64,000 nt of DNA from Strongylocentrotus purpuratus. Its lineage: Eukaryota > Echinodermata > Echinoidea > Camarodonta > Strongylocentrotidae. A program made the position numbers and the translations under genes. The notes beneath the pieces are model-generated. The model was given only the letters and a program-made list of their open reading frames with translations. It was not told where the DNA came from and ran no database searches. This document shows, piece after piece, positions 22,637 to 35,800 of the stretch (position 1 is the stretch's first letter; each line of letters starts with the position of its first letter). The stretch is from the NCBI RefSeq assembly GCF_000002235.5, contig NW_022145607.1, positions 34,041,529-34,105,528 on the forward strand, in the 5' to 3' direction.

Positions 22637-24539
22637 AGTGCATGGCACCCATGTTAAGACTCTTGCCAAAATACTGAAGTAGAAGATACGAGTGAATGCC
22701 ACACGCGTTTCCTGTTGTTTATACTAAATATGTATTTATTTATTTTTGCTCAAAATTTGAAAGAACATAAAAATCATGATTTCTTACTTTTTTTAACAAA
22801 CATCTACCAACTGATAAGACCTTTCAAATGATATGATCTTGTATTAATATGAGTTTGAAGTTATAAACATGTCTAATATAAACATGTTTAATAGTACCCA
22901 CAAATGTATGACGCAATGAAACATAAAAGTGTGATTTACCCTCTTTATATTTACATGTGAATTCTGAACCAAACAAAAATTATTTTCTTTTCCATTATTG
23001 AAGAAAGTCTTTATCGAAAGGAATACAATTTTACAAATCAGAATTTTTCCTGAAAATAAATCTCTATGGCTTTACAACTTTTAACAAATGTATTTCATAC
23101 ATTGCCCTTTACCACAGCACAGGACATTTGCGATACCCAACCCAAGTGAAATAAGTGGCTACATGTAGTCATTTAAGTTTAAACCCTTGAATGTTTCATC
23201 CCTTTATCAATGCACCTAGGATAGATCCGGGGTAATAATCTATAGATCTTTGGAAGCGCATATGAGTCATTGAATATGTGAGTTGCGCTAAATATCTTCT
23301 TTTTTTTTTATATTACTATATAATTTTCATCTTCTTTCGATGTATTTCGTGTGGAAATTGATTCTTTCGAAGAGTTGGCAAGCCAATTTTGTTTTGTGCC
23401 TCAGGGCTAGCAACCTTCTGGTTCACGCCAAACTAAAGCCAGTGAGGCTATAAATTCATTTGGCAATCCTTCCTATCATTTTCTTGGGCCATAACTTGCA
23501 ACCATGTCTCATATATCTATGAAACGCCAGTTCCTTATAATCATGTTGAACAATACAATGAATATAGGAAATAATCCATTGTATTTGCATATTTATACAA
23601 GTCATATATAAAATGTGAAGAAGGGTAATATGTTGTTCTTTATATAATATTACAGCATTGGTGGTGGCAGCCTTTCATAATGATGTGGTATTTAGCCTGA
23701 CTGAATTTAGGCAATCTCAAATAGAATTTTTCAAACTATAAGTGAGAAAAAAAATGGAAAGCATTTGTCCGTTAACCTTTTTGCCACAAGACTATATTTT
23801 AACAAATCCTCACAAAGTGTTTATCGAGTGTAAAGAAAGATTTAGCCAGGGAATATGACAAAAAATAATGGATTAAATGTAAAATGGAGTGATAGTCAGA
23901 TGAAAGAATAAGAGAAACTAATCGTGAAATAGAGAAAATGAAATACTAGGTGGATTTTTAAATGAACAAGAGGGAGAAAATTTGTTTATTCATACACACA
24001 TACATACACACGCACCAACACCCTCACTCACTATATTTATACACAATACTCCAACCTTCCACATTTCCCTATGGTCACACCTCGGTCCAGCTCTTTCTTC
24101 ATATTCACCTATCACTCAAAATCACAAGACTCATTCCATTTGTCTTGATTTTTCAATAAAGGTCATTTACATTTTAATATCAATACAAATAACATAAAGG
24201 AACCTAAAACAAAATGTTAGGTCTTTCTTTTTGACTAATATGGTTAAGCCTCTGATTACATCGATTATTATCAAAACAGCGATAAAAACAACAGCAACAG
24301 AACCGAGTACAGTGTTCTTGAATTTTTCCCGATTATATGTTAACAAAGAAACTCATATATAACAAGTAATATTTAAATGTAAAACAAACAAAATTCTAGT
24401 TCTTAAACACATATTTCACAATTCAGTGAAAAGTTATATACAGTTTTATATCGTTGGGAAAAAACAACAACCGAAATTATCACTGAATAATAACAGTAAA
24501 CTAATAAATGATGTGTAAAAGTACAATCTTGGAAAGAAC

Positions 24540-25887
24540 TATGGTGGCCCTGGAGGGACATCGCGAATAGACTAAATCGTGAAAAATATGCGATAAAATT
24601 CACGATATCGTCAATTTTATCGCATATTTTTCACGAAGAAATACACGAAATTGACGATATCGTGAACTTTATCGTGAACTTTTCACGATGAAATTGACGA
24701 TATCGTGAATTTTATCGTGAAAAGTTCACGATATAAAGTTCACGATATCGTCAATTTTATCGTGTACTCTATCGTGTACTCTATCGTGTACTCTCCTGAC
24801 GGGCGCTTCGTAAACAAAACCAGCCCTATAGCTGGGGGAGACAGAGAGAAGGAAAAAAGGGAAAGGGAAAGAGAAGATAAAAGGAAAGAAAGAATAATAA
24901 GAAGAAAAGAGGGAAACGGGGGGGGGGGCGAAGGGCTCTTGCCTCCTCCTCACTCCCCCCCCCCCTCCCCGCTAAAAAATAAATCAGAGAGAGAGAGAGA
25001 AGGGAAAGGGAAAGGGAAAGAGAAGATAAAAGGAAAGAAAGAAGAGGAAGAAGAAGAAAAGAGGAAAACGGGGAAGGGCGAATTAGGACTCTTGCCCCCC
25101 CCCCCCTCCCCCCCCCCCCCCGCCAAAAAATAAATCAGAAAAGAGAGAGAAGGGAAAGGGAAAGGGAAAGAGAAGATAAAAGGAAAGAAAGAAGAGGAAG
25201 AAGAAGAAAAGAGGGAAACGGGGGCAAAGGGCTTTTGCTTCGTCCCCCCGCCCCCCGCCAAAAAATAAATAAGAGAGAGAGAGAGAGAGAAGGAAAGGGA
25301 AAGAGAAGAAAGAAAGAGACAAACGAAAAAGAGGGAGAATAGGAAAGAAAGGAAAAAAAAGAAAAGAAAGGAGGCAAGAGCCCTTCGCCCCTGTTTCCCT
25401 CTTTTCTTATTCTTTTTCCTCTTCTTTCTTTCCTTTTATATTTTCTTTCCCTCTCCCTTCTCTTTCCCTTTATGGCGGGAGGGGGAGGGGGAGGTAAGAG
25501 CCTTTCGCCCCCCCCCCCCCCCCGTTTCCCTCTTTTCTTCTTATTATTCTTTCTTTCCTTTTATCTTCTCTTTCCCTTTCCCTTTTTTCCTTCTCTCTGT
25601 CTCCCCCAGCTAGGGCTGGTTTTGTTTACGAAGCGCCCGTCAGGAGAGTACACGATAGAGTACACGATAGAGTACACGATAAAATTGACGATATCGTGAA
25701 CTTTATATCGTGAACTTTTCACGATATCGTCAATTTCATCGTGAAAAGTTCACGATAAAGTTCACGATATCGTCAATTTCGTGAATTTCCTCGTGAAAAA
25801 TATGCGATAAAATTGACGATATCGTGAATTTTATCGCATATTTTTCACGATTTAGTCTATTCGCGATGTCCCTTCAGGGCCACCATA
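24540..25887. mobile_element. 1.35-kb foldback element with ~290-bp inverted arms
   Basis: Arms 24,540-24,838 and 25,600-25,887 are inverted copies starting TATGGTGGCCCTG. They are themselves built of CACGATATCGTG-type palindromes and TCGTGTACTC repeats. The 6-bp duplication AAGAAC flanks both ends (24,534-24,539 and 25,888-25,893) and occurs once at the empty site in the adjacent duplicated unit near 26,910. No transposase is encoded. Confidence 0.9.
24838..25600. repeat. purine/pyrimidine strand-asymmetric core of the foldback element
   Basis: About four purine-rich blocks of 120-150 bp (GGGAAAGGGAAAG and AGAAGATAAAAGGAAAGAAAG), each ending in a poly-C/G block, run to about 25,380. An inverted, pyrimidine-rich version then runs to 25,600. 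The reading frames through it (Glu/Lys or Phe/Ser-rich) are composition artefacts. Confidence 0.85.
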
Positions 25888-27567
25888 AAGAACCCTATAG
25901 TTAAAGAATCAAACAGAAACGAATCAATCGAATGAATCAGTGATTAATTATTTATACGAAAGAAGAAAACACTACTGAGTATATACAGTGCTTATGTTTT
26001 GTATGACTATAATATCTGATAAATGATTTAATATCTGATCAATGATTTTCAAGAGAGCCTCGGCGATGGCATAGCCCTCTACCTTTAGAAAACAAAACGA
26101 GCAACAAACGGCAAACAAACAACAAATGAATATATACACTTATTTTTCTTGGATTATTTCCTGAACTGAATTATTAAACTTTAAAATATGATCATTGAAT
26201 TCTGGTAAGGGTGAAAATAACGTACTAGAAAATGCATTTTTTATTATTATTGGCTTGTTAATGGGAAAACGTTTTAGATGCAATGATCCAGTAAAAAATG
26301 CTCTTGAATATTTATATATTTCAATGTGAATGAGGCAATGTGTTTTCGGGGGACAATTCTGGTGCCACATGTCTGTAAAGTCCCTTGTCTCGATGTTGGT
26401 GTCCTGCTCTTTTTGCTGTTTGTAATATTAAGCAGATTTTGATTATTAAATGCAACGGTGATGATTTACAAATGAAGTGTAATTTTATCCTGCTTACACC
26501 ATGGTCTATCATTGTTAACTTTTCGTCAGTATCTTTGGCAATTGAATCGTTTTAATATCAATACAAATAGCATAAAGGAACCTAAAACAAAATGTTAGGT
26601 CTTTCTTTTTGACTAATATGGTTAAGCCTCTGATTACATCGATTATTATCAAAACAGCGATAAAAACAACAGCAACAGAACCGAGTACAGTGTTTTGGGG
26701 TTTTTCCGAGTATATGTTAACAAAGAAACTCATATATAACAAGTAATATTTAAATGTAAAACAAAAAAATTCTAGTTCTTAAACACATATTTCACAATTC
26801 AGTGAAAAGTTATATTTAGTTTTATATCGTTGGGAAAAAACAACAACCGAGATTATCACTGAATAATAACAGTAAACTAATAAATGATGTGTAAAAGTAC
26901 AATCTTGGAAAGAACCCTATAGTTAAAGAATCAAACAGAAACGAATCAATCGAATGAATCAGTGATTAATTATTTATACGAAAGAAGAAAACACTACTGA
27001 GTATATACAGTGCTAATGTTTTGTATGACTATAATATCTGATAAATGATTTAATATCTGATCAATGATTTTCAAGAGAGCCTCGGCGATGGCATAGCCCT
27101 CTACCTTTAGAAAACAAAACGAGCAACAAACGGCAAACAAACAACAAATGAATATATACACTTATTTTTCTTGGATTATTTCCTGAACTGAATTATTAAA
27201 CTTTAAAATATGATCATTGAATTCTGGTAAGGGTGAAAATAACGTACTAGGAAATGCATTCTTTATTATTATTGGCTTGTTAATGGGAAAACGTTTTAGA
27301 TGCAATGATCCAGTAAAAAATGCTCTTGAATATTTATATATTTCAATGTGAATGAGGCAATATATTTTGGGGGACAATTCTGGTGCCACATGTCTGTAAA
27401 ATCCTTTGTCTCGATGTTGGTGTCCTGCCCTTTTTGCTGTTTGTAATATCAAGCAGATTTTGATTATTAAATGCAACGGTGATGATTTACAAATGAAGTG
27501 TAATTTTATCTTGCTTACACCATGGTCTATCATTGTTAACTTTTCGTCAGTATCTTTGGCATTGGAA

Positions 27568-28978
27568 ACGCCTGACCAATATTCAACATCCTAACTGGTC
27601 AAACCATTCCCTCTCAGACATGGATAGATCAACTACATCCTATATACAAAAACTTCCTAGTTGGTAGGTACAGATCACATGCGTAGGAGTAGAATTCCCT
27701 TTTTTCAGAATTCATATTAGGAATCACTTTATTTGGAATTAAATCCGCCTCAAATTATCCATTCCAGAGGAATTATTAATTAACTCTTTTCTTTAGTGAG
27801 TGAATTCCACTATTGTTACATATTAGGGCGGATTTTCATCCAAACTGAAGTCACCACCGATATGAATTCTCGACTCTTTCACAGTTAAACTACATGACTA
27901 CTATTCGACAATATCATTACGATTTATTGTAGGTACTATGTTCCATTTCCCGCCAACATCACGTTCTGTAGAACTTGGCAGGAATTATGAATATGTCATG
28001 GATGTCCTATTTGTAAAATATAAACGTTAACAGTGTCCTGTTATTCAAATTATGCAAGGAAACCCGTTTACTTTCTAAACTTCACTGTCGGACACTATTG
28101 AGTGATGACTGACTTCCTTTTTTTTTCTTTGGTAATACCATACATAAAATGAGCTGTAACAGGAACATGAGCATTTTTTACATCAATAACCCACTTCTTC
28201 TAATGACCAAAATTAAACTGATTGAATCTTTGCGCAGCACAAAACGAAAGACCGTTCAGTACAAGGGTCTGATCATCAGACTATTACTATAATGATTGCA
28301 ATCACTATTAAAGTCGTTTCGACAACTAATGCTCGTTTTCTTTCCACTAAAAGAGATTTCCAAGCCCTTTCGTTATGAGGTAAATTTAAAATTAGTATTA
28401 CCTTTCAAATGCTATAGGAATTTATCCTCTCCATTTTGTTGGCCTGCAATAAGACATAATTTTGGGCTTATTTAAATATGGTGCGGCAAATCGCCGCAAA
28501 AAAGCCGCCACGATTTTTATCTTTGACTTCTGTGTTTAAACATTCAGACATGTGAATCTTATTATATTATTTGATTTTTGCCGAGTCATATCTGAACTAG
28601 CCTTTTTTAGATAAAGATGGGTCTCGGTGTAATCATATGCCCACAATCCGTTGTTCTCCGGGATATGTGCAGAATGTATCTTTGTTGCTTCTTTTCATGC
28701 CCTGGAGAGAAATCTTGATCATTTTAAGAGTCATACAAGAGATCAATTTCTTGAATCAACTTCTACTTGTGGTGAAGTATCTCTTTTCATCATTTCGGCA
28801 GTTTCACATAGCTGCCTTTTATATGTCCATTGCCTAAAGGTATTAATGTTTATGCATTTATATATAACACAGCTAAATTACATGACGTAGTTTGACGTGT
28901 TCAGTAGAAAATAAAGCAAGCATTAACCAAACGGGAAAAAAGGAATATTTTGTATATTCTTGTTATCAACAAAGTGCT
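27568..28978. other. 3' flank of CLCA copy B
   Basis: No supported gene. Short stretches at about 27,885-27,930 and 28,470-28,636 align with the copy A 3' flank (about 430-620). They are separated by B-specific insertions of roughly 530 bp (27,935-28,465) and 300 bp (28,637-28,937). The ancestral copy B 3' end has thus been broken up by insertions. Confidence 0.6.
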
Positions 28979-29552
28979 TTAAAGGGATAGTTGAGTTCTG
29001 TTTTCAGACAGCAAATGCCTTCAAAGTGCATGGTTATTGCACTTATTCTTATCTATGACATTTATAGTGCCCTTTTAGAACCTGAAATTGCTATGAAGGT
29101 AATTTTAGACCCCAAAATGTGTGAAATTTAGCCAATACGATCGTACCAATTCAGCTCCACTTTAAAGAAAAAAAACACTGTGACCGTTAATTAATTATCT
29201 AATTAAAAATAACAATACATGAGCCGGCTAAGTGTGGGTAACATAAGCAACACGAAAATGCCAACAAAAAAAACCAACATCGGCATTGGCTGAAATACAA
29301 CGTAAAAGGCGTTATTTAGTGTTTTTCAACGTTTTTTTTTCAAATTTGTCAAATTATCTAATATTTGTGGTGGTACACAAGTATTAGAAATCGTTATATT
29401 TCAGCTGTCTCTGAACCGATTTTGATCAAACAAAGATGATTTTGTCATTTAAATATTATGTTCTTTCAAATTTGACACTCAGTTTTTCATTATCTCACAC
29501 AAAAATTATTTTGTGTAGCGCCCTTTGCAACAGAACTCAACTATCCCTTTAA
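28979..29552. mobile_element. TTAA-flanked MITE inserted in last CLCA exon (copy B)
   Basis: 574 bp bounded by TTAA on both sides, with matching inverted termini AAAGGGATAGTTGAGTTCTG. Copy A has the single-TTAA empty site at about 686-689 (ATGCTTTAACGATGATTGCC). The copy B junctions are GTGCTTTAAAGGGATAG and CTATCCCTTTAACGATGATC, an exact TTAA insertion. Its end provides the coding tail and stop of copy B. Confidence 0.93.
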
Positions 29553-29870
29553 CGATGATCGCCACACCCACTGTACAACACACGGTGATGATCAGGGCCA
29601 GATAACCTGGATTAGCAGGGATCGACAGGGAAGCGATGTTAGACAAGTCCCCTCCGTTCCCTGCTTCATCCAAAGCCCGAATTGCGATATAGTAGACGAT
29701 ATCTTGCCCCCTTTTAGGGAGTGAAATAGTGACGGTCTCAATAACCCCAGCAGGACTGATTAAGGATAGGTTCCCGGAGACGAGTTGATCCTGTGTGACC
29801 TTATGACTGGTGTTGAAGTTGTTTCGGACCTCATAGTAGTTGGTGGAATAGCGGAGTTCGTATTTGGAGG
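29506..29870 (-). CDS. CLCA copy B exon 12 (MITE-derived C-terminus)
   Basis: 365 nt from acceptor AG (29,871-29,872) to TAA (29,506-29,508). It encodes [18 protein letters not shown] and [19 protein letters not shown], then the helix [19 protein letters not shown], then [13 protein letters not shown]. The last 13 residues and the stop are read from the TTAA MITE. The stalk repeats of copy A are absent. Confidence 0.92.
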
Positions 29871-32800
29871 CTTTGTGGTGGAAAAAAAGACATGTCCATT
29901 ATCATTGATGAACTTCAACACTTTTTCTTTACATGGTCCAAGATAATTTTTCAGCACCATTCATTATAGTTATGTGTAATCGTCTGAATTTAGTTGCAAG
30001 CGAGCGGAGGGAACGAGTAAACGAGATTTGGGAGGTCGAATTGCAACCGATTAGATCTTATTATTTAGATAAAAATTACCAATCCTGATGAGATAGCACG
30101 TAAGGTTATTATGATTACCTCTTCTTTAATATGAAAGACATTAGGTAATAACAATGCAGTTATCTTGACTTTGAAAACTCCTTCATTTTTTTAACCTTGA
30201 TCAAAGGGCGATTGATTAGATGTTATGGAGTTCAAGGGGCACTGGGTTTTAAAAAATGAGTTTGGAAGGTGTCTCTAATAGCAGTTGAGTAGAATATGTC
30301 ATGGTAATTTAATGGGGCAACGTTTAGTGTAAAAAAAAGGGGGGGGGCCACACTTCTCAGATTAAAAAAGACTTGTATGGCATTAATTACAAAAGGAAAA
30401 AGGGCACTCGGCCAAAGTAAAATGAAATATTTGAGGAGGGGCACTTATTAGAGGGGTTATTTGCCCCTTGCTCCCCCTCCCCCCCCCAACCCTCCCCCTT
30501 CAAGAGCGCCGCCTCTGCCGAATTCCATCTAAAGATCCTAAAAGACATGAAAGATTGCTTACCCGTTCCTTGGTCCAAGTCGTCTCCTACAGCAGTCCAG
30601 CTGAGGGTCAACGTGCTGTTGTCATACGAGAAAGAGGTATAGACCAGATCATGGATACGAGAAGGTCGTAGAATATCAGTGGAGGCGGGGTTGGGAGTGT
30701 AGCCTTGGACCTTAAAGACTCCTCCCCATGCTGTACGCATGAAAGATGGCTCCGCTGCGGCCTCCACTTCAGGTTCAGCTGATCTTTTTCCTGGATGCAT
30801 ACAGTTGAGAAAAAAAATTGTGTAAACATTGTCATGGCATTTCTTCAAATAAATTATCCCAATTCGATCAGTTAATATATTCCAATATGTTGTATTAGGT
30901 GATATACTGGTGATAATAATTTTGGTTTATGTACTCACAGTAGCCTCATTAGTATAAATACTGCTTTTCTTGACATCCCTGCAGTTAATATTACCGCAAC
31001 ATTGCAAGGTATCCATTTTACACCTGGGTAACGATTGACAACAAAGGATGTAGGCACCGAGCAAGGATAGAACCATGGCCTTCTTATATGGGGGTCAAGA
31101 GCCTTTATCACTTCAGTGCTTCCACTCGGGGTAGGTCTTTCCAGATCAAATGCTTTACATACAGTATGCTATGATTTCTTTATTTACTATAAAGTTTTAA
31201 ACGATTTAAAATGTGTCCACGAGAGGAATGGATTTCTTTGCCTTTTACCAATTCAAGATTAAATTTTCTTTTAATCCATAGGCCTAAAGTTTACAAACCT
31301 TGTGAATGTGAAAGGAAACCTCACTCCAAATAATAGGTGTAGGTATTCTGAAAGATAAGATGTGTTCCTGCCCTTTGATGTATAATATTTCTTACGGAAA
31401 TTTACAAATTATGTATAAAGATGAACTTAGTTGTATATAGAGGATGCGAGTTGGCTCAGTCGGTAAAGCGTCTGCCTGTTGGACCAAAGATCTCAGTCGC
31501 GTATGAATCCCACCCAGGCGGATGACTGAAGCCTGCGTTGTGTGTTAACGTGCCCCTCCCCTTGTTTCATAGACGCAGGCTATATTAAAAGGCAACCTAA
31601 CACTTAAGAATCAGTGTAGTTATTCTAGAAGAAAGGATGAATTCCTGCTTTTTTATGTACAATACATCTTACGAACGTGTACAAGAGATATATAAATGAA
31701 GATTTCTTGACATGATGTAATGCCTTTTAACATAATTGGGCGCAGCCATTTTCTTGAAAATGTGACGTACAAGGCGAAGTTGTACATGTATCATGCACCA
31801 AGCTTTAATTGGAAAGACGTTTTCAATAACAAAACCTTTACTTTTCAATGAGAGAAAATCATAGCCGAGAAGGTAAAAATTATATTTGGTAATAAATATA
31901 TAATAGGTTAACAATTGTAACTTATATAACTAAAAATACTAAAATATAGCGGTAGAAAAATCTATTTAATTTATTCAAATAATCTTCACCCCAGAACAGC
32001 ACCAACTTATTTATGCAATTTGCGTTCTGGCGATTGGAATACAAAGGATAATAGCAGGTCAATGAAATGCTTCAAAACCAAAAAAAAAAAAACTGGGAAG
32101 GAAGCATCCATACATTTGAATACATTAAGTTTATTAATGACTTCGCATAGTCCGTCATGCTATCAAGAAAATTGCGATGCTCATGTTTTGCTGAGAAACT
32201 GTAATTTATTCTTGATTTATGCCTTTCTCATCTACTTTGGTGGAAAAATCATGTAGACTAATGGGCTAAAATGCAATAATCTCTAAAAACAACTAAATTT
32301 ATCCCTTAGGGTTAGGTTTCCTTTACCTGGAAAATACTCCGTCCCTCGGATAGGACGTTAAATGTAGACCCCGTGTACTGGAGAGACACCACCTTTGAAC
32401 ATTAATATCTCACTGCACTATTCGTATAAGAGTAGGGAGAAACCCCGGTGTAGTAGTCCACCTGCATACCCCAGTATACCAGTATACCCAGATGGACCTT
32501 GTGGAAGATTAGCCCTGTGCTAAACAAGTTATCCAATAAAATCTACTACTACTACTTCTACTACCAATGAAGATATTCTTGGCATGATGTGATGTCTTTT
32601 AGGATTACATGGGCGCAGCCATTTTCTTGAAATTGTGACGTATCAGACTTTAATTGGAAAAACATTTTAAATCAATAACAAAACATTTAGGAGGAAAAAT
32701 TATAGCAAAGAAGATGGAACTTATATTAGATATGTAACAGGGAAACAGTTGTAACTAATTCATTGACAGATACTAGAATATTGCAGTTGATAAATCAATT

Positions 32801-35800
32801 TCATTTATTAAAAACCTTCACCCAAGAAGAGCACCAATTTATCTATGCAATTTACGTTTTGACAATTGTAGTACAAAAGATTAGAGCAGTTGATGAAATG
32901 CTTCATCACCACGCACACCTAGGAAGGAAGCATCCATAAATTTGAAGAAATTTACTTGATAAACGACTTCACATAGTATGTCACGTTATCAAGAAAATGG
33001 CGATGTCCATGTCGTGCTGAGAAACTGTTCATTATTCTTGCTGTATGACTCTCTCGTACACTTTGTTGGGGGAATCCTGTAGATTAATGGACAAGAATGA
33101 AATAAATCTCTAAGAATTTTAAAGTAAATTTGTTTCTTGGGGTGAGGTTTTCTTTAAACTAGATCGTTTTACAAACCTGTCCGATCTTCTGCGAGATCAT
33201 GGCCGATGACATTGACCTTGACGTTATATGTGCCATCAGACGTGAAGTTTAGGAAGAACCCTGAATATGTCCCGTCATATTTGAGTAAGTCAGACCCTGA
33301 TGGATGCACAGAGAAGAGAGTATGACGATCGAGAGTTCTGCATTATTTCTAAAGACCATAGCTAGGAAAGGGTTTGCACTCGCTATAAAATAGTTTTTCA
33401 TTGGAAAAAAAAAGAATAGAAATCGAATTTAACATTTTCTTTCACATGTTTGAATTGTTGCATTTACCTGATTCGGATAGCAGACTGGGGGTTAATCACT
33501 ACTAAGAACGATATCGTTCCTGAAATCAATTTTTTGGATTGATTTCAATCCCAGGTTTAATTCGATTCTACCTGACTGGTTAAATAAATCGCTTTTAGAC
33601 TGGGATCAATCCCAGCGTGAATAATCATGCGCGCATATAAATATTCATGTACGCGATCAATCCAACCAATCAACTCAAATTTTGGTCACTGGGCATTATT
33701 ACGCTTTCGATCGGCCGACGTATTTAGCCGCTAAATTTTTCAATGACGAATATCGTCATTGCCTTGTTTTCGTTCACATTCTGCCCCATTAATATTCTTC
33801 TTCTCCGTGTTGTCCGTGTTTTCCGTGTTGTTTTCGTCAGAAAATCGCATAATGTTGTTCACGTAGTGCTTGTTATCACTAGTTATGCCCTTTGCTGTCC
33901 GTTTCCTTTCAAATTTCACAGGCAAAGTCTTTAGCATCTCATCAAGGTCACTACATTCTTCGATTCTCGAAATCACTCATGCATAACCGTCCAGGCGCCA
34001 TTTTATCCGTTTCTGGTGCGTTTTAAGGCCTTTCTTTCTTCCTTCCTATCTCCTCTATGATCCTAGATCCTACAGAGTTCTAAAAAAATCCTCTCAATAG
34101 TTCTCAAAATGTTCTTTCATCTGAACGTATAACAAAATGCCATCACTGCAGTTGCAAATTCAAATCCGAAACCGACTCCGTGAAAAATCTCTAACACTTT
34201 TTAAACATGGACCCCTAAAAATTTAACATTGCCATAACTTTTTCACACCATTTCCGTTTCGTCTCAATTTATTGCAGTATCTTTATCTCATAATTGCACA
34301 AAGCTATGCTGAATTTAACGCTCCAATGAATATGCAAAAAAAAAATTAGCGCCCTCTAAGTTATGTCCCAAACCCAATTGTTCACGCGTGATGCAGGCGA
34401 GACCACTGAGAGCGTTTCCCTTGTTTCTGTTTATTCAGCTCCAAATATATTTTGTGTGAAATCCTTATCACTTTATATGATAGTCTTATTATTAATTTTG
34501 AGCCAGTTAAAACTATCTATAAATTACTTCTATTTGATTACTTAGAAAGGAAAAATGATCCCTCCAAAGGTCCACTTTCCTTTTTTGCCATTTTCCTGAG
34601 CTACCATTTTGATTGAACTGTGAAGTCAGAGTAGAAGATATAAATGATTAGGAGGTATGTCAAGTTGGTCAATGTCCTTTTGAATAATTGGTTGAGCTTT
34701 GTCTGACCAATCAACAGCAATGGTTCTTTTATTATGCCTGTATTGCATAACATAAGAAACAAGGGAAATGCTATAATAGCGATCTGGATCACTCTTAACC
34801 TTAACCTTAACCTCTTAACCTTAATGGTGATTTTAATGCTAGCATTAATCTTAAATGCCTTAGTGAATCAGTATCTAAAAGCGATATTGCTTTTAGGAGT
34901 GATATCGAGCTTAAAAGCAATGTTATCCTATTTGGAATTAATTTAAGCTATTAATGAATCACCCCAGGTCGTACAGTGTTCTATAGTCTGTAAATAATTA
35001 TGCAAATCCTACTTTAAATCGAATGACTTCCTTGAACGGGTTACACAGGCGTTTTGTGTAAACATTTTTTAAATGTTTCATGGTGATTCAACTAGCTACT
35101 TATAATTTTACTTAAGATTGCATTGAATGCAAAAATTTCAAGCGCTATTTGTGATTGTATATGCAAAGGAATGACATGCAGATAGAGCATTTTCGCTACT
35201 GCGATGGCTCCCGATTTTTTTCTTCTTCTCAAACAGGTCTGCTATTACTAATATTTCCGGTCTTTTAATTGGCTGATATGTTTTACGTCATTAGCAGTAA
35301 TCTTTAGGGTTAACGGTTAGGGTTATAATAATCATGCAAACCCATCTTTCATCAAACCCACCTACATCAATCGGTAAGGTCAGCGTACAACAATCTTGGG
35401 TTCGAATCCCCATAACTATTCAGTCCTATTTTGGGCTTTTATAAATAGTGAGGCAAAGCAATAAGTAATCAAAGTCTGATTGTTTGTGACCTCTTTCCAA
35501 GCTGCTAATGACGTAAAACATATCAGTCAATCAGAAGACTGGAAATACAAACCTGTTTGGGAAGAAAAAAACGCCGGCGGACCAGCTGACAAGAGCAGAT
35601 GTCTCGAGTGCATGGCGGACACACACCGCGTTCGTCGCGTCAAATCGATAGCTTGCTTTTGGCTCACCTGACCCATTGTCGAGCAATGTCATCGAGGTCG
35701 TACTTGTATCCGAAAACGAAATGATAGCTGTGACGTCAGCACCGAGAACTGGCCGATAATCCCGTTGAACTTGAGCATATATGGCTAGTGCTGGAGTCTC

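Larger units (their letters stand above)
21102..24172. other. upstream/intergenic region of copy A
   Basis: No supported coding gene. The first ~200 bp should hold the 5' UTR and core promoter of copy A, but I see no convincing TATA box or initiator. The rest is AT-rich with a short hairpin (about 21,914-22,018), a TTAA MITE (22,403-22,636) and poly-T/poly-G runs at about 22,360-22,392. Confidence 0.5.
24173..27567. repeat. ~1.02-kb tandem duplication, first unit interrupted
   Basis: Unit 1 is 24,173-24,539 plus 25,894-26,550; unit 2 is 26,551-27,567. They are nearly identical and share landmarks such as AACATAAAGGAACCTAAAAC and TCAATCGAATGAATCAGTG. The only large difference is the foldback element in unit 1. 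Minus-strand open stretches (for example 27,162-27,533 and 26,515-26,742, the latter with a hydrophobic VAVVFIAVLIIIDVI segment) are open in one unit and interrupted in the other. I do not recognise them and make no gene call. Confidence 0.9.

Noticed and set aside
24705-25699. Glu/Lys-, Phe/Ser- and Gly-rich reading frames
   Set aside because: Artefacts of the purine/pyrimidine core of the foldback element.
34795-34825. TTAACC repeats resembling telomere sequence
   Set aside because: Only a few imperfect units; the metazoan telomere repeat TTAGGG/CCCTAA is not present as an array.
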